DNA from: Ochlerotatus camptorhynchus
Lineage: Eukaryota > Arthropoda > Insecta > Diptera > Culicidae
Direction: 5' to 3'
DNA: 64,000 nt
Assembly: GCF_037179485.1 (NCBI RefSeq)
Contig: NW_027040867.1
Location: 3,720,001 to 3,784,000 of the forward strand
Below the pieces are notes generated by a model. It was given only the letters and a program-made list of their open reading frames with translations. It had not been told where the DNA came from and made no database searches. Positions within the stretch are counted from its first letter, which is position 1. The number at the start of each line of letters is the position of its first letter. The position numbers were made by a program, and so were the translations under genes. Below, in pieces: positions 45,408 through 57,180 of this stretch.

Positions 45408-46019
45408 CCATAAATCCACAAGGGAAAAAAATGGATAGCTCAATTTCAGCTCACATTATCTTCAATGGGTACCAATAACTATCCAGGAGAGAACTGGACC
45501 AGATAGCGCCAGGCTTTTTTGTTACACTTTGTAGAAAAAGGATGAAAATTACATAAAAATAACACCTTGTACGGTTGACTCGATGTAGTCTTCTATAGAC
45601 ATCCAAGTCCAAGTTTTTCTTGTTTTAATGAGATCTTTCAAAGGAGATATCATTCATTGATGTACATTCTTGGATCCGTCTCCATACATTTTTGCCCAAC
45701 CTCCTTTACAAAGTTCAACATCTCAATTTTCGTTCCTGAACCTCATTGGCATATTTAGCTAGAAATTGTACAGAAGGGGCCTAGGGGGGCCTGTAGCATT
45801 TTGATTTGTTTTGTTAAACTACGGTTGAATAGAAACGATTGATGATCACTTGTTCAAACCTTTTGTTATGAAATTACATATTGTCCAGATCTCATAAGGA
45901 TTTCAAAGATTTCAAGCTTAAGAGAATTAAAAATAAAACAGCATAAAAGGGATATCTTCAATTTAATTCCACTTAATTAATGTTGGTATCCATGACAGAT
46001 ACGCATCGAATCATCAGTA
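45408..46019. other. Unassigned; family P fragment
   Basis: 45937-46010 carries the family P phrase TGGTATCCATGACAGATACG. The remainder has no recognisable feature. Confidence 0.4.
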
Positions 46020-46755
46020 AACCACCCTATTGAGAATCAGGTTGCTCGGGATTATCTGCATATTTTCTCTCGGGAAAATATTTTTGATGATTCCTGGGGG
46101 ACTGTTTTGGACGAAGTTAGGTCTATAAATAAAAAGTTTCAAAATATGAAAGCTCCAAATAATGATGGAATTTTATCCTCATAAAAAAAAACTTGTCTTC
46201 TTTCGTAAAATTATTTAACAAATGTTTCCATTTGGCATACTTTCCTGATAAATGGAAAAATGCAAAAGTTGTTCCAATTTTGAAGCCGGATAAAAATCCA
46301 GCTGAAGCTTCTAGCTACCGTCTACTAAGTTTGCTTTCTTCAATAAGTAAACTTTTTGAAAAGATAATTTTAAATAGAATGATGCTTCACATCAATGCGA
46401 ACTCAATTTTTGCAGATAAGCAGTTTGGATTTCGCCATGGGCATTCAACTACTCATCAACTCTACCTCTACAACTCTTAAGAGTTACCAATTTAATTCGT
46501 TCAAACAAATCTGAAGGCTACTCAACTGGAGTTGCTCTTCTAGACATAAAAAAAGCATTCGACAGTGTTTGACATGAAGGTTTGATTGCTAAATTGAAAA
46601 AAAGTTTAATTTTCCACTTTATATTATGAAATAAGTTCAAACTTATTTAACTGACAGGACTCTGCAGGTTAAATTATTAAAATTCCAAATCTAATCGATT
46701 ACCTGTTAGAGCAGGAGTTCCTCAGGGTAGCATTTTTGGGCCTATATTGTAAAAC
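46020..46755 (+). pseudogene. Jockey-type reverse transcriptase fragment
   Basis: Shows YFPDKWKNAKVVPILKPDKN, SSYRLLSLLSSISKLFE, FGFRHGHSTTHQL and VALLDIKKAFDSV, then a stop where Trp is expected and repeated frameshifts. No YxDD motif is reached. Both the endonuclease and 3' end are missing. Confidence 0.7.
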
Positions 46756-47068
46756 AAGTGACACTTTGAATGATTTTTTTTTTCATGGTAGAAAATCCCT
46801 GTGATAACGATCGACCAGTTTTCATGCATGGTTGTTTAAATCTACCTTTTTGTCTGTCAGTAATAATCATGCTCGGATATCAGTCGGTTTTAGCTACCAC
46901 ATATCGGTCACTTTTAACTACCAGTTAAATTTAATCCAACAATTGGGGACAACTCCAGGGATCAAATAAAAATGGTTTCAGCTTGTAATTTACTATTTTA
47001 GCCTGTTTTGCCCCGATTACCCAGGTTTCAATATATTTTAAAATAACTATTATTTTCAGTTATGTTTT
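46756..47068. other. No recognisable gene
   Basis: AT-rich sequence between the RT fragment and SINE pieces. Confidence 0.45.
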
Positions 47069-47186
47069 TTTTTCAATCCCAGCCGAGGTCGGTGGGATTT
47101 TTCTGAGGCATAAAAATCTCTGGTCACGTCTTCCTTCGTGATTGGCACTAGATTGCGGAACAGAGACCGACGTTAAATAAAGGAAA
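47069..47186 (+). mobile_element. Feilai-like SINE, partial copy with internal deletion
   Basis: CAATCCCAGCCGAGGTCGG to AAATAAAGGAAAG. The tRNA head and about 130 bp after CTTCCTTCG are missing compared with 26788-27104. Confidence 0.65.
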
Positions 47187-47364
47187 GAACTATGTTTCTG
47201 CTGGTATTTATTCCACTTCGTAAATTGAATTGGCCTTTTTCACACAACCAGCCACCATTTGCAATATTTAAAGAGTTTTAAGTTTATAGATTTTATTCAA
47301 CTAAAAAACTAAGGGCAAAATCAATGGTACCGACCAACTGCGGTTCAACTTGTTTTCCGTTGAT

Positions 47365-47571
47365 CTTGTTTTCCGTGCTGAGCACCAATGCTACCGACCT
47401 GCGGACCCATCAACTCATGAACCGGGAACCTACGGCTTTACTTCCCTTCCGAAGGAAGGCGTGATCAGAGATGTTATGCCTCAAAACATCCCGGCGGCGC
47501 CAACTGGGATTGAACCCAGGCCTGCTGGGGTGAGAGGCAATCACGCTTACCACTACACCACCGGCGCCGCT
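47365..47571 (-). mobile_element. Feilai-like SINE, inverted diverged copy
   Basis: On the minus strand: GGCGCCGGTGGTGTAGTGG, then GGTTCAATCCCAG, then CTTCCTTCGGAAGGGAAG. The 3' half diverges and is cut short. Frames at 47350-47674 derive from it. Confidence 0.65.
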
Positions 47572-47770
47572 TAACATTAAGAAATCTGTTGAATATTGAT
47601 TTGGGAATACTTTTATATACGTTGAACAGTGCTGCATTAATATCATTCAATTGAATACGATCCAGTACAACCATTTAATCAATTGTGCGCAACGTATTTT
47701 CTCTTGTCCGTCAATTGAAGAGCCACAGCAATCTATGTATGATAGAAATCAAAAAAAGTGTTACTGCTGA

Positions 47771-48315
47771 CAGTGCTGAGATTTGTCATTGTCATTGATA
47801 GACTTTCGCGCGATATTGAAAAAAAATGTTATCGCGTGATAAAATTGATCCTCAAAAAACCTTCGTCAAAATCTCTTTCACTGTTTCGTCAATGACAAAG
47901 ATTATAACGGCTCCATGTAATAGTTTTGCTCAAGTCATTTAATTTCGTTACAAATTTAGCTAATCAAAAAATCTGCACATGTTTGTCACTGACAGAATTG
48001 ACATGGTTTGCCTTGACGATGAATGTTACACGCTTAGAAAAAACTAATTTTACACGTGAAGGAATCCATCTTTGACATAATAGATGAGACGTAAACAAAC
48101 ATGTCATGTAATATTAAGTGCTCCGAGACTGAAAAATTCGTTTCTCGGCGACAAGTACTTTTGATTGAGCTTTACTTCGCGACTCAAATTTATGTCAAAA
48201 TTGACGCTCGTATATGTCACACTCGGAGCACCAAAATTTACATGATGTAGGTCAAATGAGTGACCAAAGCAGAATTTTGAGTATCGCTGTGTATCGTCAA
48301 TATTTTGCAGCACTG
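47771..48315 (+). mobile_element. CAGTGCTG MITE (hAT-like) with 8-bp duplication
   Basis: The ends are CAGTGCTG and CAGCACTG, flanked by ACTGCTGA on both sides. It contains a W repeat at about 48032-48247 that is absent from the other copy (42316-42746). The 8-bp duplication supports hAT. Confidence 0.75.
48032..48247 (+). mobile_element. Repeat W, uninterrupted copy
   Basis: It runs from about CACGCTTAGAAAAAACTAAT to TTTACATGATGTAG and is nested in the MITE at 47771-48315. It provides the empty site for the palindrome at 36915-38655 (CGCTCGTATATGTC). Confidence 0.6.
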
Positions 48316-48568
48316 ACTGCTGAGATGAAAACCAGTCGCTCTGTAACGTATTACACCTCACAAGCGATCATTCTCCCAATGAATGTTATGTCATTAACTA
48401 CCATGAGCTCTACCATTCCTTATCCAATCTTGTGCCCTATTTATTTTTGTTCCGCAATTAACTGCATAAACACTTATGAACTATGCTGGCACCAATTTGA
48501 TGACTACTTTCAAACACATGCATTTAAAACAAAACGGGACAGAACGCAAACGTAACATTTAATGCGGC

Positions 48569-48951
48569 ATGTCCATCCCCAGGCTGGATCTGACCAATTT
48601 TGCATCTGTGAAAGAAGGAAAAAAAGTCCAAGCGGCCGAGAAAGTTGCGATCATCGGAAACCATCTTCACAACTCGGTCAGAATACGGCCCCTCAGCTGC
48701 TTGGAGGATGCGGAGGTGCATTTCGTTGGGTTGAAAAGTGACGAAGCAGCTATTATTTAAATAGTTTAATGATCGAGTAAATAAGCGCGTGCGCGAGATT
48801 GATGGAAAGAGGCTTCTTGAGGCGGCAAAGAAAAAAAAATAATTGCAAGACGAACCAATCGTGAAAGGGTCAACGAAACTAACAGTACCTTGGCCGGGCG
48901 TGCGCGCGGTCGCCGGCCTGATGGATGCTTTTTCTTCGGGCTACGTTTCAT
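48569..48951. other. Atypically GC-rich segment with weak coding candidates on both strands
   Basis: Plus: ATG at 48569, 63 aa (MSIPRLDLTNFASVKEGKKV...), stop near 48760. Minus: ATG at 48951 with purine at -3, MKRSPKKKHPSGRRPRARPAK, followed by a possible donor AAG|GTACTG. A strong minus-strand acceptor-like tract (TTTTTTTCCTTCTTTCACAG) ends near 48607. No domain is recognised and the strands conflict. It may be an old gene fragment. Confidence 0.2.
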
Positions 48952-49527
48952 CTCTGCTCCGGCTCTGGTAGAACGTGAGCTGAGAAATTAATACAGCGCG
49001 AAATATTTGAATATGCGCGATTCAATGCACTTGATGTAGGCCAAAATGGGTTCGCCAAATAGGTAAGCATTTATGATAGACCAGTAGTGTGCTCGCGAAT
49101 GAACTGGAAGGGTTAATAAACCTTCACACAGGGTACTGAGCACATGATATTTATATACATCTTTCGAATTATTGGAGCATGCGAAATAAACAAAAAAAAC
49201 GATTTGTGAAGCTTTCTGATAATTTAATAGGAGAATTCTTGCATAATTTTAAGAACATTATTTACGGAATTTTGATAAAGTTTCAGAGGAATTTTGAGCA
49301 GAATTAGTTTTAAGAATGGGCTGAAACTTGTTTTGAAGAATAATTAATAAATTGTATGATTTAAGCTGTTAATTTTAATGCATACCTAGTTTTATTGGAG
49401 TTCCTTATTCTTGCGAGATAGCGTAAAAATAAAGACCAGACGATCAATAAAACGTTATGTTATGTCGTCTTCAAGGTAAAAATAGAACAAATTTGAAAAA
49501 AAACCAGAGAAATTGAAATGGTTGTAT
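48952..49527. other. No recognisable gene
   Basis: AT-rich sequence leading to the 3' tail of the next retroelement. Confidence 0.45.
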
Positions 49528-51880
49528 ATGACTTATTTATTTATTCGTCGTCAATCAAATGTAGACCAGTTAAATTTACAAAAACACTTAACATATATTT
49601 TAATTTTCAATCTCTCGTTTTTTAAGAGCATTTTTGTTCATTGTCAAATCAATTGTTTCATAATGTTCATTATAACAAGACATCATTATATTTAAAGCAG
49701 CGTTCCTGGCATAGTTTGTTCTTTGGTTGTTAATATAAAACATATTTCTGTTTCTTAAGGAACGAGTGGGAGCATAAAAAATTAGATTTTCTAAAATCTC
49801 TGTGGCATTCACTCTTTGTGCTACAACATCGATAATAAAAGCTATCATTGTAAACTGCCTTCGCTTTTCAAGTGCATCCAAATTGATTAACACACATCGA
49901 GACTCATAAGATGGTAAGGGTAAACTCGTCCAGCCTAACTTTCTTAGAACAAATAAAAGAAACTGTTTTTCAACTGATTCAATACGGTTTATATAAGTAT
50001 CTTGATATGGAGCCCAAACAATACCACAGTACTCAAGGAGGGGTATAACATATGCATCGTATAATGTGTTGGTTGTGTATGGTTCATTGAAATGAAAACT
50101 AAACCTTTTAATAAACCCTAGCATGTTGCTTGCCTTGTAGATAATGTTATTATAATGTTCAACAAAGCTTAATTTTGAATCTAGTATAACACCTAAATCT
50201 CTAACTTGATTGCACCTCTCAACTCTGTTACATGTTCTTGCCTAATAATTTTATTTCTTGTAAATGAAATGGAATTACATTTCATCACATTAAGCTTTAA
50301 TAAACTTTTTGTGCACCAAGTGTAAAAGTTATCAATTTCTTGTTGAAAAACTACAAGATCACACGTTTCACGAATTTCCAGGAAAAGTTTCATGTCGTCT
50401 GCATATATTGAGACAATCAGGATATTCAATATGTGCTCTACATCATTAACAAATAGAATAAACAGTAATGGTCCAAAATGGGAACCTTGTGGCACACCAG
50501 ATGTTACATTGACTACTGACGACAAATCTCCTTCGAATCTAACTCTTTGTGCCCTACCGGTCAAGTATGACTGAATCCACTTTAATAAATGTTGACTAAA
50601 ACCTAACTTAGATAATTTGAATAGCAAAAGAGGGATATCAACTCTATCAAACGCTTCACTGAAGTCAGTATATAGTGCCTCAACATAATGTCCCTTATCC
50701 ATTGCGTTAATAGAAAATGTTACAAAATTCAACAGATTAGTAGTCGTTGAACGTCCTTTAACAAAACCATGCTGTTTGCCTGTAATTAAATGTTTAACTT
50801 TTGTAAAAACACTTTGATTTATTATAGATTCAAAGAGTTTAGGAATGCAGGACAATATAGCAACTCCACGGTAATTTTTTGCGCCTGATTTTTTCCACTT
50901 TTGAAAGTTGGAATCAAATACGATTCCTTCCAAATTGTCGGTAGAAAACAGGATTCGAGAGAAGAGTTGAACAGCCAGAACAATGGCTTTACTATCTTCT
51001 GCGATACTGATTTCAAGAATACTGGTGGCAATCCATCTGGTCCTGCACCGTTTGATGCATCCAATGTATTTAGAGAATGTAAGATTTCGTTGAGGGTAAC
51101 ATTATTAACTACAATATCTCTCATAGGAAGGTATGAGAAATACTGGTAATCCCGGTCTTGGTCATCATGACTTGTGTAAAAATCCTGAAAAAACTCAGCA
51201 AATAAGTTACTGATCTCGCTAGTCGTTTTTCCTGTTTTGTTGTCTGGGTAAATTTTCGAGGGATAATTATTTGACTTCTGTTTGTCTCTAACAAAGTTAA
51301 AAAATGATTTTGGGTCTGATTTAATGTTGTCTCCAACCTGAGTTTTATACCGTTCGTATGCGTTTTTTATTTCACAGTTAAAATGATCGCATATGTTTAA
51401 ATAAATTGCGAGGTTACTATTATTTTGTTCTCTTTTATAGGTTTTATGAGCCTTTTGTTTTTTTTTTATTTTTGAGATTATTTATTTGCCTATTGTACCA
51501 TGCTGGAGTTTTAGATTTCTTTGAATTTTTGCTTAGTTTTTTCGATACTGTCGTCTCTGATATATCGTTTACAATTTCATAGAACATATCTACAGCCTGC
51601 TCTGGGCTCAAATTTCTTATCAAACTTTGCCAGACAATAGAATTTAAATTGTTTTGATAAGCTCATAGTTTGCATGTCTAAAGTCAAAATAGGTTTCCAA
51701 CAAATCGCCATCCAACATTGTGGTGTTATCATGTATAAATACGGAGAATTCTATTGCAGTATGAAAAATTTCATTTTTCCATAGAGGTGCAGGAGCCTCA
51801 ATGCCGCAGAAATCATCGGTCATATTCGTAAATAAAAAATCTAAATAACAATTAATCATTTTGTCAAGCTTCTGCATTCA
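49528..51880 (-). mobile_element. Non-LTR retrotransposon, 5'-truncated, minus strand
   Basis: About 2.35 kb: C-terminal end of the endonuclease (LDFLFTNMTDD, about 51644-51877), linker, RT, and C-terminal domain ending at 49600. The 3' tail is TAAATAAATAAG-like. It is Jockey/I/Loner-group by RT style; no RNase H is seen. Frames are broken near 51336, 51124, 50900 and 50193. Confidence 0.75.
49600..51124 (-). pseudogene. Reverse transcriptase of the 49.5-51.9 kb element
   Basis: N-terminal part: NGAGPDGLPPVFLKS, then LPTIWKESYLIPTFKSG. RT core: NYRGVAILSCIPKLFESI, KGRSTTTNLL, DFSEAFDRVDIPLLL, TSGVPQGSHFGPLLFILFVN and SIYADDMKLF (catalytic YADD near 50392-50403). C-terminal part: VIPLLEYCGIVWAPY and LINLDALEKRRQF. 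The core (50193-50933) is still one open frame. The joins before and after it are frameshifted. Confidence 0.75.
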
Positions 51881-51995
51881 TGTTCCATCAGATGTCACTA
51901 CTATTGTTTGCGGTGACATCTATCGGAAACTACACACAATCTGTTTTTCTAAATTTGTTCACAGAGGACACTGCAGTGCAAAACATGTCTGGTAC

Positions 51996-52344
51996 CTCTC
52001 TATATGCATTTAGATTATTATTCGAAGTCCCTCCTTTTTACACATTCTGCACACAAAATAGGTCACCCTTCACAGAATTTCCCGTCGACTTTTATGTATG
52101 GGGCGAGACATAAATTATCTTTTGCGCAGGATATGTAAAAAAAGGAGGGATTTCAAATGTTAAAGTAAATGCATATATATACGGGGGCGACCCCGGCGTA
52201 GTGGTTAGCATCCATACCTCTCACGCCAAAGTCACGAGTTCAAATCTCACCCCCGGACAAGTCACGAATGACCCAAGAGCGTTAAAGTGACCATAATTAA
52301 AAAAAAAAAAAAAAGTAAATGCATATATCTAGGTACCAGACATG
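51996..52344. mobile_element. GGTACC-ended MITE, copy 1, carrying a SINE
   Basis: AAAACATGTCTGGTACCTC (51996 on) and GGTACCAGACATGTTTTG are inverted, followed by matching arms (TATATGCATTTA; GGAGGGA/TCCCTCC). A second copy is at 63763-63990. The SINE at 52179-52311 interrupts the right arm. Confidence 0.6.
52179..52311 (+). mobile_element. Very short tRNA-derived SINE
   Basis: About 130 bp: a tRNA-like head with GGCGTAGTGGTTAGC and GAGTTCAAATC boxes, a ~45-bp tail and a poly(A) of about 16. Flanked by AAAGTAAATGCATATAT (52162-52178 and 52312-52328). The short body makes it close to a retrotransposed tRNA. Confidence 0.75.
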
Positions 52345-53436
52345 TTTTGTGGTGACAGGTACTCTATTTTATAATCTGTGAAAGGGAAATCACAAATCGA
52401 TTGTCAACAAAATACATGACATGTTGAGAGATTGGGGTCATGAGAGCAAATTCTCGCGCTCAAATTTGATTTTTTATTTTGGCTCTCCGGGAACTGGTAG
52501 TAAAGCAGGTAAAACTGTATGGGGAAAAATCATTTTTAATTATTTGTAGCTTGTTTAACAATAATTTCCGGGAAAAAATGAACGACAAAGTCCCTGATTA
52601 ATTTCTTTAGGTTTTCGTTCACTTTTTTGACCTGAATATGCACCGAAAGTGAATTATTCCCACTTCTCTCAATTTCTATATGGGGATTTTTATCACTTCC
52701 TACCAGCGGAACAGCGCTATCTCTGTGGAAATGGTCGAACAAAATGATTGATTGTTATGATTTCTGACATGATTGACTTGATAAAGTCCAATCTCTGCGC
52801 TTTTGTCAAATACTTAGCGATTTTCACTCGTGGGTTTCTAAAATAACATATTTGAAGTTTTTTTGCACTTAAGTCATAGAAAATTGCAACTTTTGAATAG
52901 TAAAAATTTATGATAAATATATCCTGCTCAGCAGTGGCGTCCCGTAGTCTCACTTTTTACCTGTGCACCAACTTTCAAAACCAGATTTAATGCCATATTC
53001 ATACTCGAATCGGTTGAAAAATACACTTCATCGTCTAGTTTACTCGATATCTATCCATTGCAAGCAATATTTTGATAATTGTTTATGTTTTGAGAGTTGT
53101 TGCACAGGTAGATTGAAGTTAAGGAAACGCCACTGCTGCTCAGGGTTGCTTTCACTCACTTACTATAATTTTTTTTTCGGAATTATAAAATCATTAGATG
53201 TTATTATGATATGTAAATCAAATTATTATGTGCTTGTTAATTAAAAGAAGGTTGTAAAGTATGTATGGAAGCAAGCCTGACCCTACTTTAAGCATAGAGC
53301 GCTTATTGTGTGTCGCTTTAATAGCATCACCCTGAATTGTAGTCATTTTAACACATCTTAGGCCATTAGTGATGTGTTCGAGTATAAAAGATAAGCTCGT
53401 GACCTCTATCGACCTTGCCCCAAGCAAACCAACATC
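52345..53436. other. Repeat fragments; no gene
   Basis: 52555-52600 (TTTCCGGGAAAAAATGAACGAC) is a family E-like remnant. 52340-52450 and 52690-52730 resemble sequence flanking the MITE at 63640-63990. The remaining sequence is unassigned. Confidence 0.4.
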
Positions 53437-54668
53437 AGGGACGGGTCGTCAGTGGCCCTTCGGAAAGACATCATCAAACTCACCCGGAGGAGCGGGAACT
53501 TTATCATCGCTGGCGATCTGAACGCAAAACACCAAGCTTGGGGCAACGGTCGGAGCAATAGAAACGGCATCATCCTCAATGAAGACCTGCAAGAGGGCCA
53601 CTATACCATCTTGGCCCCGGACTCTCCCACCCGGTTGAGTCGGTCTGGGGTCCATGCGACCATCGATATCTTCGTAAGCAACATGGGACACAACATCTCG
53701 CAACCTGTGGCATTCTAGGAGCTGAGCTCGGACCACTACCCAGTGGTGGCCGAAGTTGGATCCTCGGTAAACCGATTCGAAGCTTCCCGGCACAACTACC
53801 ATCGAGTCAACTGGGCGCAATATCAACACTGCGTCGACACAACCATCGACTACGATGTCCAACCGGGGACGTCCGAAGATGTTGACCGGTGTCTACAAAC
53901 CATCGAGGAGGCCAGTATCCAGACAGGTAAGTAACACTCTGAACCTTGACAGCCCTACCAAAGATCTCATTAGACTCCGTAACACCATTCGTAGGCAGTA
54001 CCAGCGTACTGGCCTGCCTAACTTGAAGACCAATTGTAATCGATTAACAAAGATCATTCAGGCCAGGATGGTGGATCTCAGAAATAACGATTTTGCTAAT
54101 AAGATCCGATCTCTCCCAGATTGTGCTAAGCCCTTCTGGAAACTTACAAAAATTCTTAAAAACAAGCCTAGGCCCATTCCACCACTGACCCCACTGGATC
54201 GTCCCGGCGACCCAGTGATTCATCTGATAACTCCTGAAGAGAAGGCTGCCGCGATAGGCCAACACTTCGTCAGCTATCATAATCTCGGACAAAACATCGT
54301 CAGCCCTCATGAATCTGAGGTTGCTGAAAATGCAACCAATGTTCTTCAGATTCCTAACATTTTTCCAGAGGAATCCGAGATTACGGCTGACGAACTGTTG
54401 GCCAATATAAAATCATCTAAAAACATGAAGGCCCCAGGTTACAACAACATCCTGAATCTGGAACTCAAACACTTGAGTTCCAGATTCTACAACCATCTGG
54501 GACTGATTTTTAATCAGTGCCTCAGACTTGGCTACTTCCCCTCGTGTTGGAAGTCAGCTAAAGTCATACCTATTCAGAAACCAGGGAAGGATCCGTCCTC
54601 TCCTTCAAGTTATCGACCAATCAGCCTTCTCTCAGGGTTATCAAAACTGTTCGAAAGAGCAGTGTACC
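53437..54668 (+). pseudogene. Jockey-type ORF2 fragment (endonuclease C-term and RT start)
   Basis: Endonuclease motifs FIIAGDLNAKHQAWGNGRS and SSDHYPVVAEVG, with a stop at the Leu/Phe before ELSSDH. The frame shifts near 53935. Then KDLIRLRNTIRRQYQRTG, KPFWKLTKILKNKPRPIPP, SSKNMKAPGYNNI and SSYRPISLLSGLSKLFERAV. It ends abruptly in the RT fingers region, before the catalytic motif, where it joins unrelated I-type sequence. Confidence 0.75.
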
Positions 54669-56101
54669 ATTTGAATGTTCATCAGCTTTCAAAGGATCTG
54701 AATAAACATTTTTCAGTCGTGACAAAGATTTTGAAAGTAAGACCAAATAAACTACGTGTTACCGTTAGCGATCGTGTGCAGGCTAACAAAATTGTTGTAT
54801 ATGAGCTTTTCTTGTTGGAATATCGAGTGTATATTCCAAGTAAAGAAGTTGAAATCGAGGGAGTTATTACCGGAGCGAGTATAACTCTTGATGATTTCCT
54901 GAAAGGCGGGGTTGGTGTCTTCAAGAATCCTCACCTCCCGAAATTAAAATACTAGACTGCATTCAAATGCAACCAGTGTCCCTCGTTGGAACGAAGAAAA
55001 CTTACACGCTTTCGGACTCGTTTCGTGTGACCTATGAGTCAGTACTACCAGATTACGTCGTGATAGGGATGATCCGATTACCTGTGCGCTTATTTTTACC
55101 AAAGGTAATGAACTGCACAAACTGTAAGCGACTAGGGCACACTGCGGCTTTATGTGGTAACATGCCACGCTGTGATCAATGTGGGGAGAAACACACGGAG
55201 GTTTCTTGTCGTGCCTCCCCAAAATGTTTGTTTGGAAATTCCGCATGCTCTCACTGATTGTCCAAGAAACAAACAGCAGGGAGAAAAACTCCAGCGGTCT
55301 TTGAAGGATCGCGCGCACCGTTCCTTCGCGGAAATCCTAAGATCAGTTACTTCATCTTCCCGAGTTCCTCCGTGTAGTAACCCCTTCGACCTTCTCTCGG
55401 TTGATGATCAGTGCTCTGACCCTAATAAGGGAAGTCATTTCGTTTTCAAAGCCCCACCTAGGAAACGATGCAAAATTATCACGCAACAGCCTCAGGAAGC
55501 CTCTCGTATTGAACCTCGAGTCATCTTGAAGAAACCAGGAAGTAGCCTCTCCACCGGGTTTCAAACCATTTGATGTTGATAGGGACTTTCCGTGGCTTCC
55601 AGCTGCTTCCAAGGCTCCGGATATTCCAGTTCCACAGCCAGGACAACATGCAGCCATGTTTACGTTTTCTGTAATTGTAGATTTCATTCTCGAAATATTG
55701 AATGTGTCTGACTCCATGAGGAACATTATTGTTTTGATGATTCCAATGATGAATACTCTTTTGAAGCAACTAGCTTCTAAATGGCCAATGCTTTCGTCGG
55801 TCATCAACTTTGAGAGTGTTATAGTGATTTGTCTGTTCGTTATCAATTTTAAATTCTGCTTTCTCATCGTTGTCCCTTCCCAAGCTTCTCTTTTCATGTT
55901 TCATTGATTGTGTACCTTTTCCTTGATCCCTTGCCTACTTATTAATAAATTGTAGCCCGTATCCTCGAGTAAGCCGCGAATATTCGAACACCTTTTGTAC
56001 TAACTCTATTTTTAAAAAACATTGTAAAAAGACAAATGAATTTCGGCTCCTTAAAGCTTCCGCATTTGAGCCTTGACAAATAAATGAATTTACAAAAAAA
56101 A
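54669..56101 (+). mobile_element. ORF1-only I-type element (half-LINE-like)
   Basis: The gag-like ORF1 is followed directly by the I-family 3' UTR (CTCGAGTAAGCCGCGAATATTC, TTTCGGCTCCTTAAAGC) and an A tail at about 56090-56101. No endonuclease, RT or RNase H lies between. The 3' UTR matches that of the RNase H fragment at 43999-45305. The 5' boundary near 54660-54700 is a fusion to Jockey sequence. Confidence 0.65.
54680..55930 (+). pseudogene. I-type ORF1 (gag-like, CCHC zinc knuckles), frameshifted
   Basis: It begins around DLNKHFSVVTKILKVRPNKL and continues through LIRLPVRLFLPKVMNC-type sequence. Two zinc knuckles follow: CTNCKRLGHTAALC (CX2CX4HX4C) and CDQCGEKHTEVSC. A hydrophobic C-terminal region follows. 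Frameshifts fall near 54935, 55245 and 55575. ORF1 proteins of this type bind the element RNA. This copy cannot make the full protein. Confidence 0.7.
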
Positions 56102-56399
56102 CTACGCCTGGCCATTGGTGTAGCTAATAAGGGTGCCAATAGGGCCAGGGCACCTCCAGAATTTTTGGAGCTTTTTTTTTGACTCACCGGTATTTTGTCA
56201 AGCTTGTCAAAATCGATGTTACTATTTAGCAGCGATTAATAAAATTGTACCAGAAAAAAGGTTTTTATCTAAATCCTATATGTTGACTACTTTTCATATG
56301 TTCTGGACTAGAAGAAACAATTTTTGGAAATTATATTTTATCGATATTTAATCGATGGCACAATAAGATGTCTTCATGCTCAACAAATTGGCCATGAGC

Positions 56400-57180
56400 C
56401 CATGGATTATTCTTCAACTTCTGAAAACTTTGTAAAACTACAAGGACTTCTAAGAAGTTCATCGGGGGAACATCGAATAAATTGTGGAAGCTGTGGAAAG
56501 TTTATTTAAGTTTGAGGAGATTCGTAGAAGTAAAAGGAACAGTATTTTATTTCAGGGAAGCTCATTATTGATCGGGAACCCCTATATAATTTCAGGACAC
56601 TTTTTTGAAACATCATGGACTTGGAATAGTTAAACTTCATATAAGTGTAAGGAATTTTGAAAAAGTTCATGGAATTTAAAAGAAGATCTAAAAATAGTTT
56701 AATAAATTTCTTAGAACATCAGGGATTCTCGGTTCAGTTTAGAGAACTTCATTGCAGTTTGTGAAAGATCTTACTATAAAAAACTTCCATGAACTTCTGG
56801 GAGGTTTTGGAAACTGTTAAATTTCAAGGAACTTTCTAGATTTGAAGAATATTTGTAGATGATAGGTGTCTTTCCAGAAGTGCTAAGCTGTTCAGAGATC
56901 TTTGTAGAATTAAGAGGAAAGTGGAATAAATTCAGAAAATTTTGAAGAAGTTGAGGAAATTTTGCAAAACTTAAGGGAATTTTGTAGATGTTCAGGAAAC
57001 GTTGCATAAGATACAGGATATTCTTCGAGATATCCTTCCTAGACGGCAGGAAATATTCCAAAGCTCTCCATATAGACGAAGATATTTGTAAAGTTCTCTG
57101 GATATTTTTCCAAGACTTCAGGTTGATCAAGCTCTAGAGATCTCCTAGGTTGTTCAGGAAGTATCCAAACGTTTTCCAAC
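56400..57180. repeat. Degenerate quasi-repeat tract, inverted orientation
   Basis: Phrases such as AAGTTCATGGAATTT, AGGAACTTTCTAGA and TTCAGGAAATTTTG repeat irregularly. The orientation of the GGAACTT motif is mixed or opposite to 22320-23420. The frame 56774-57130 arises from it. Confidence 0.5.
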
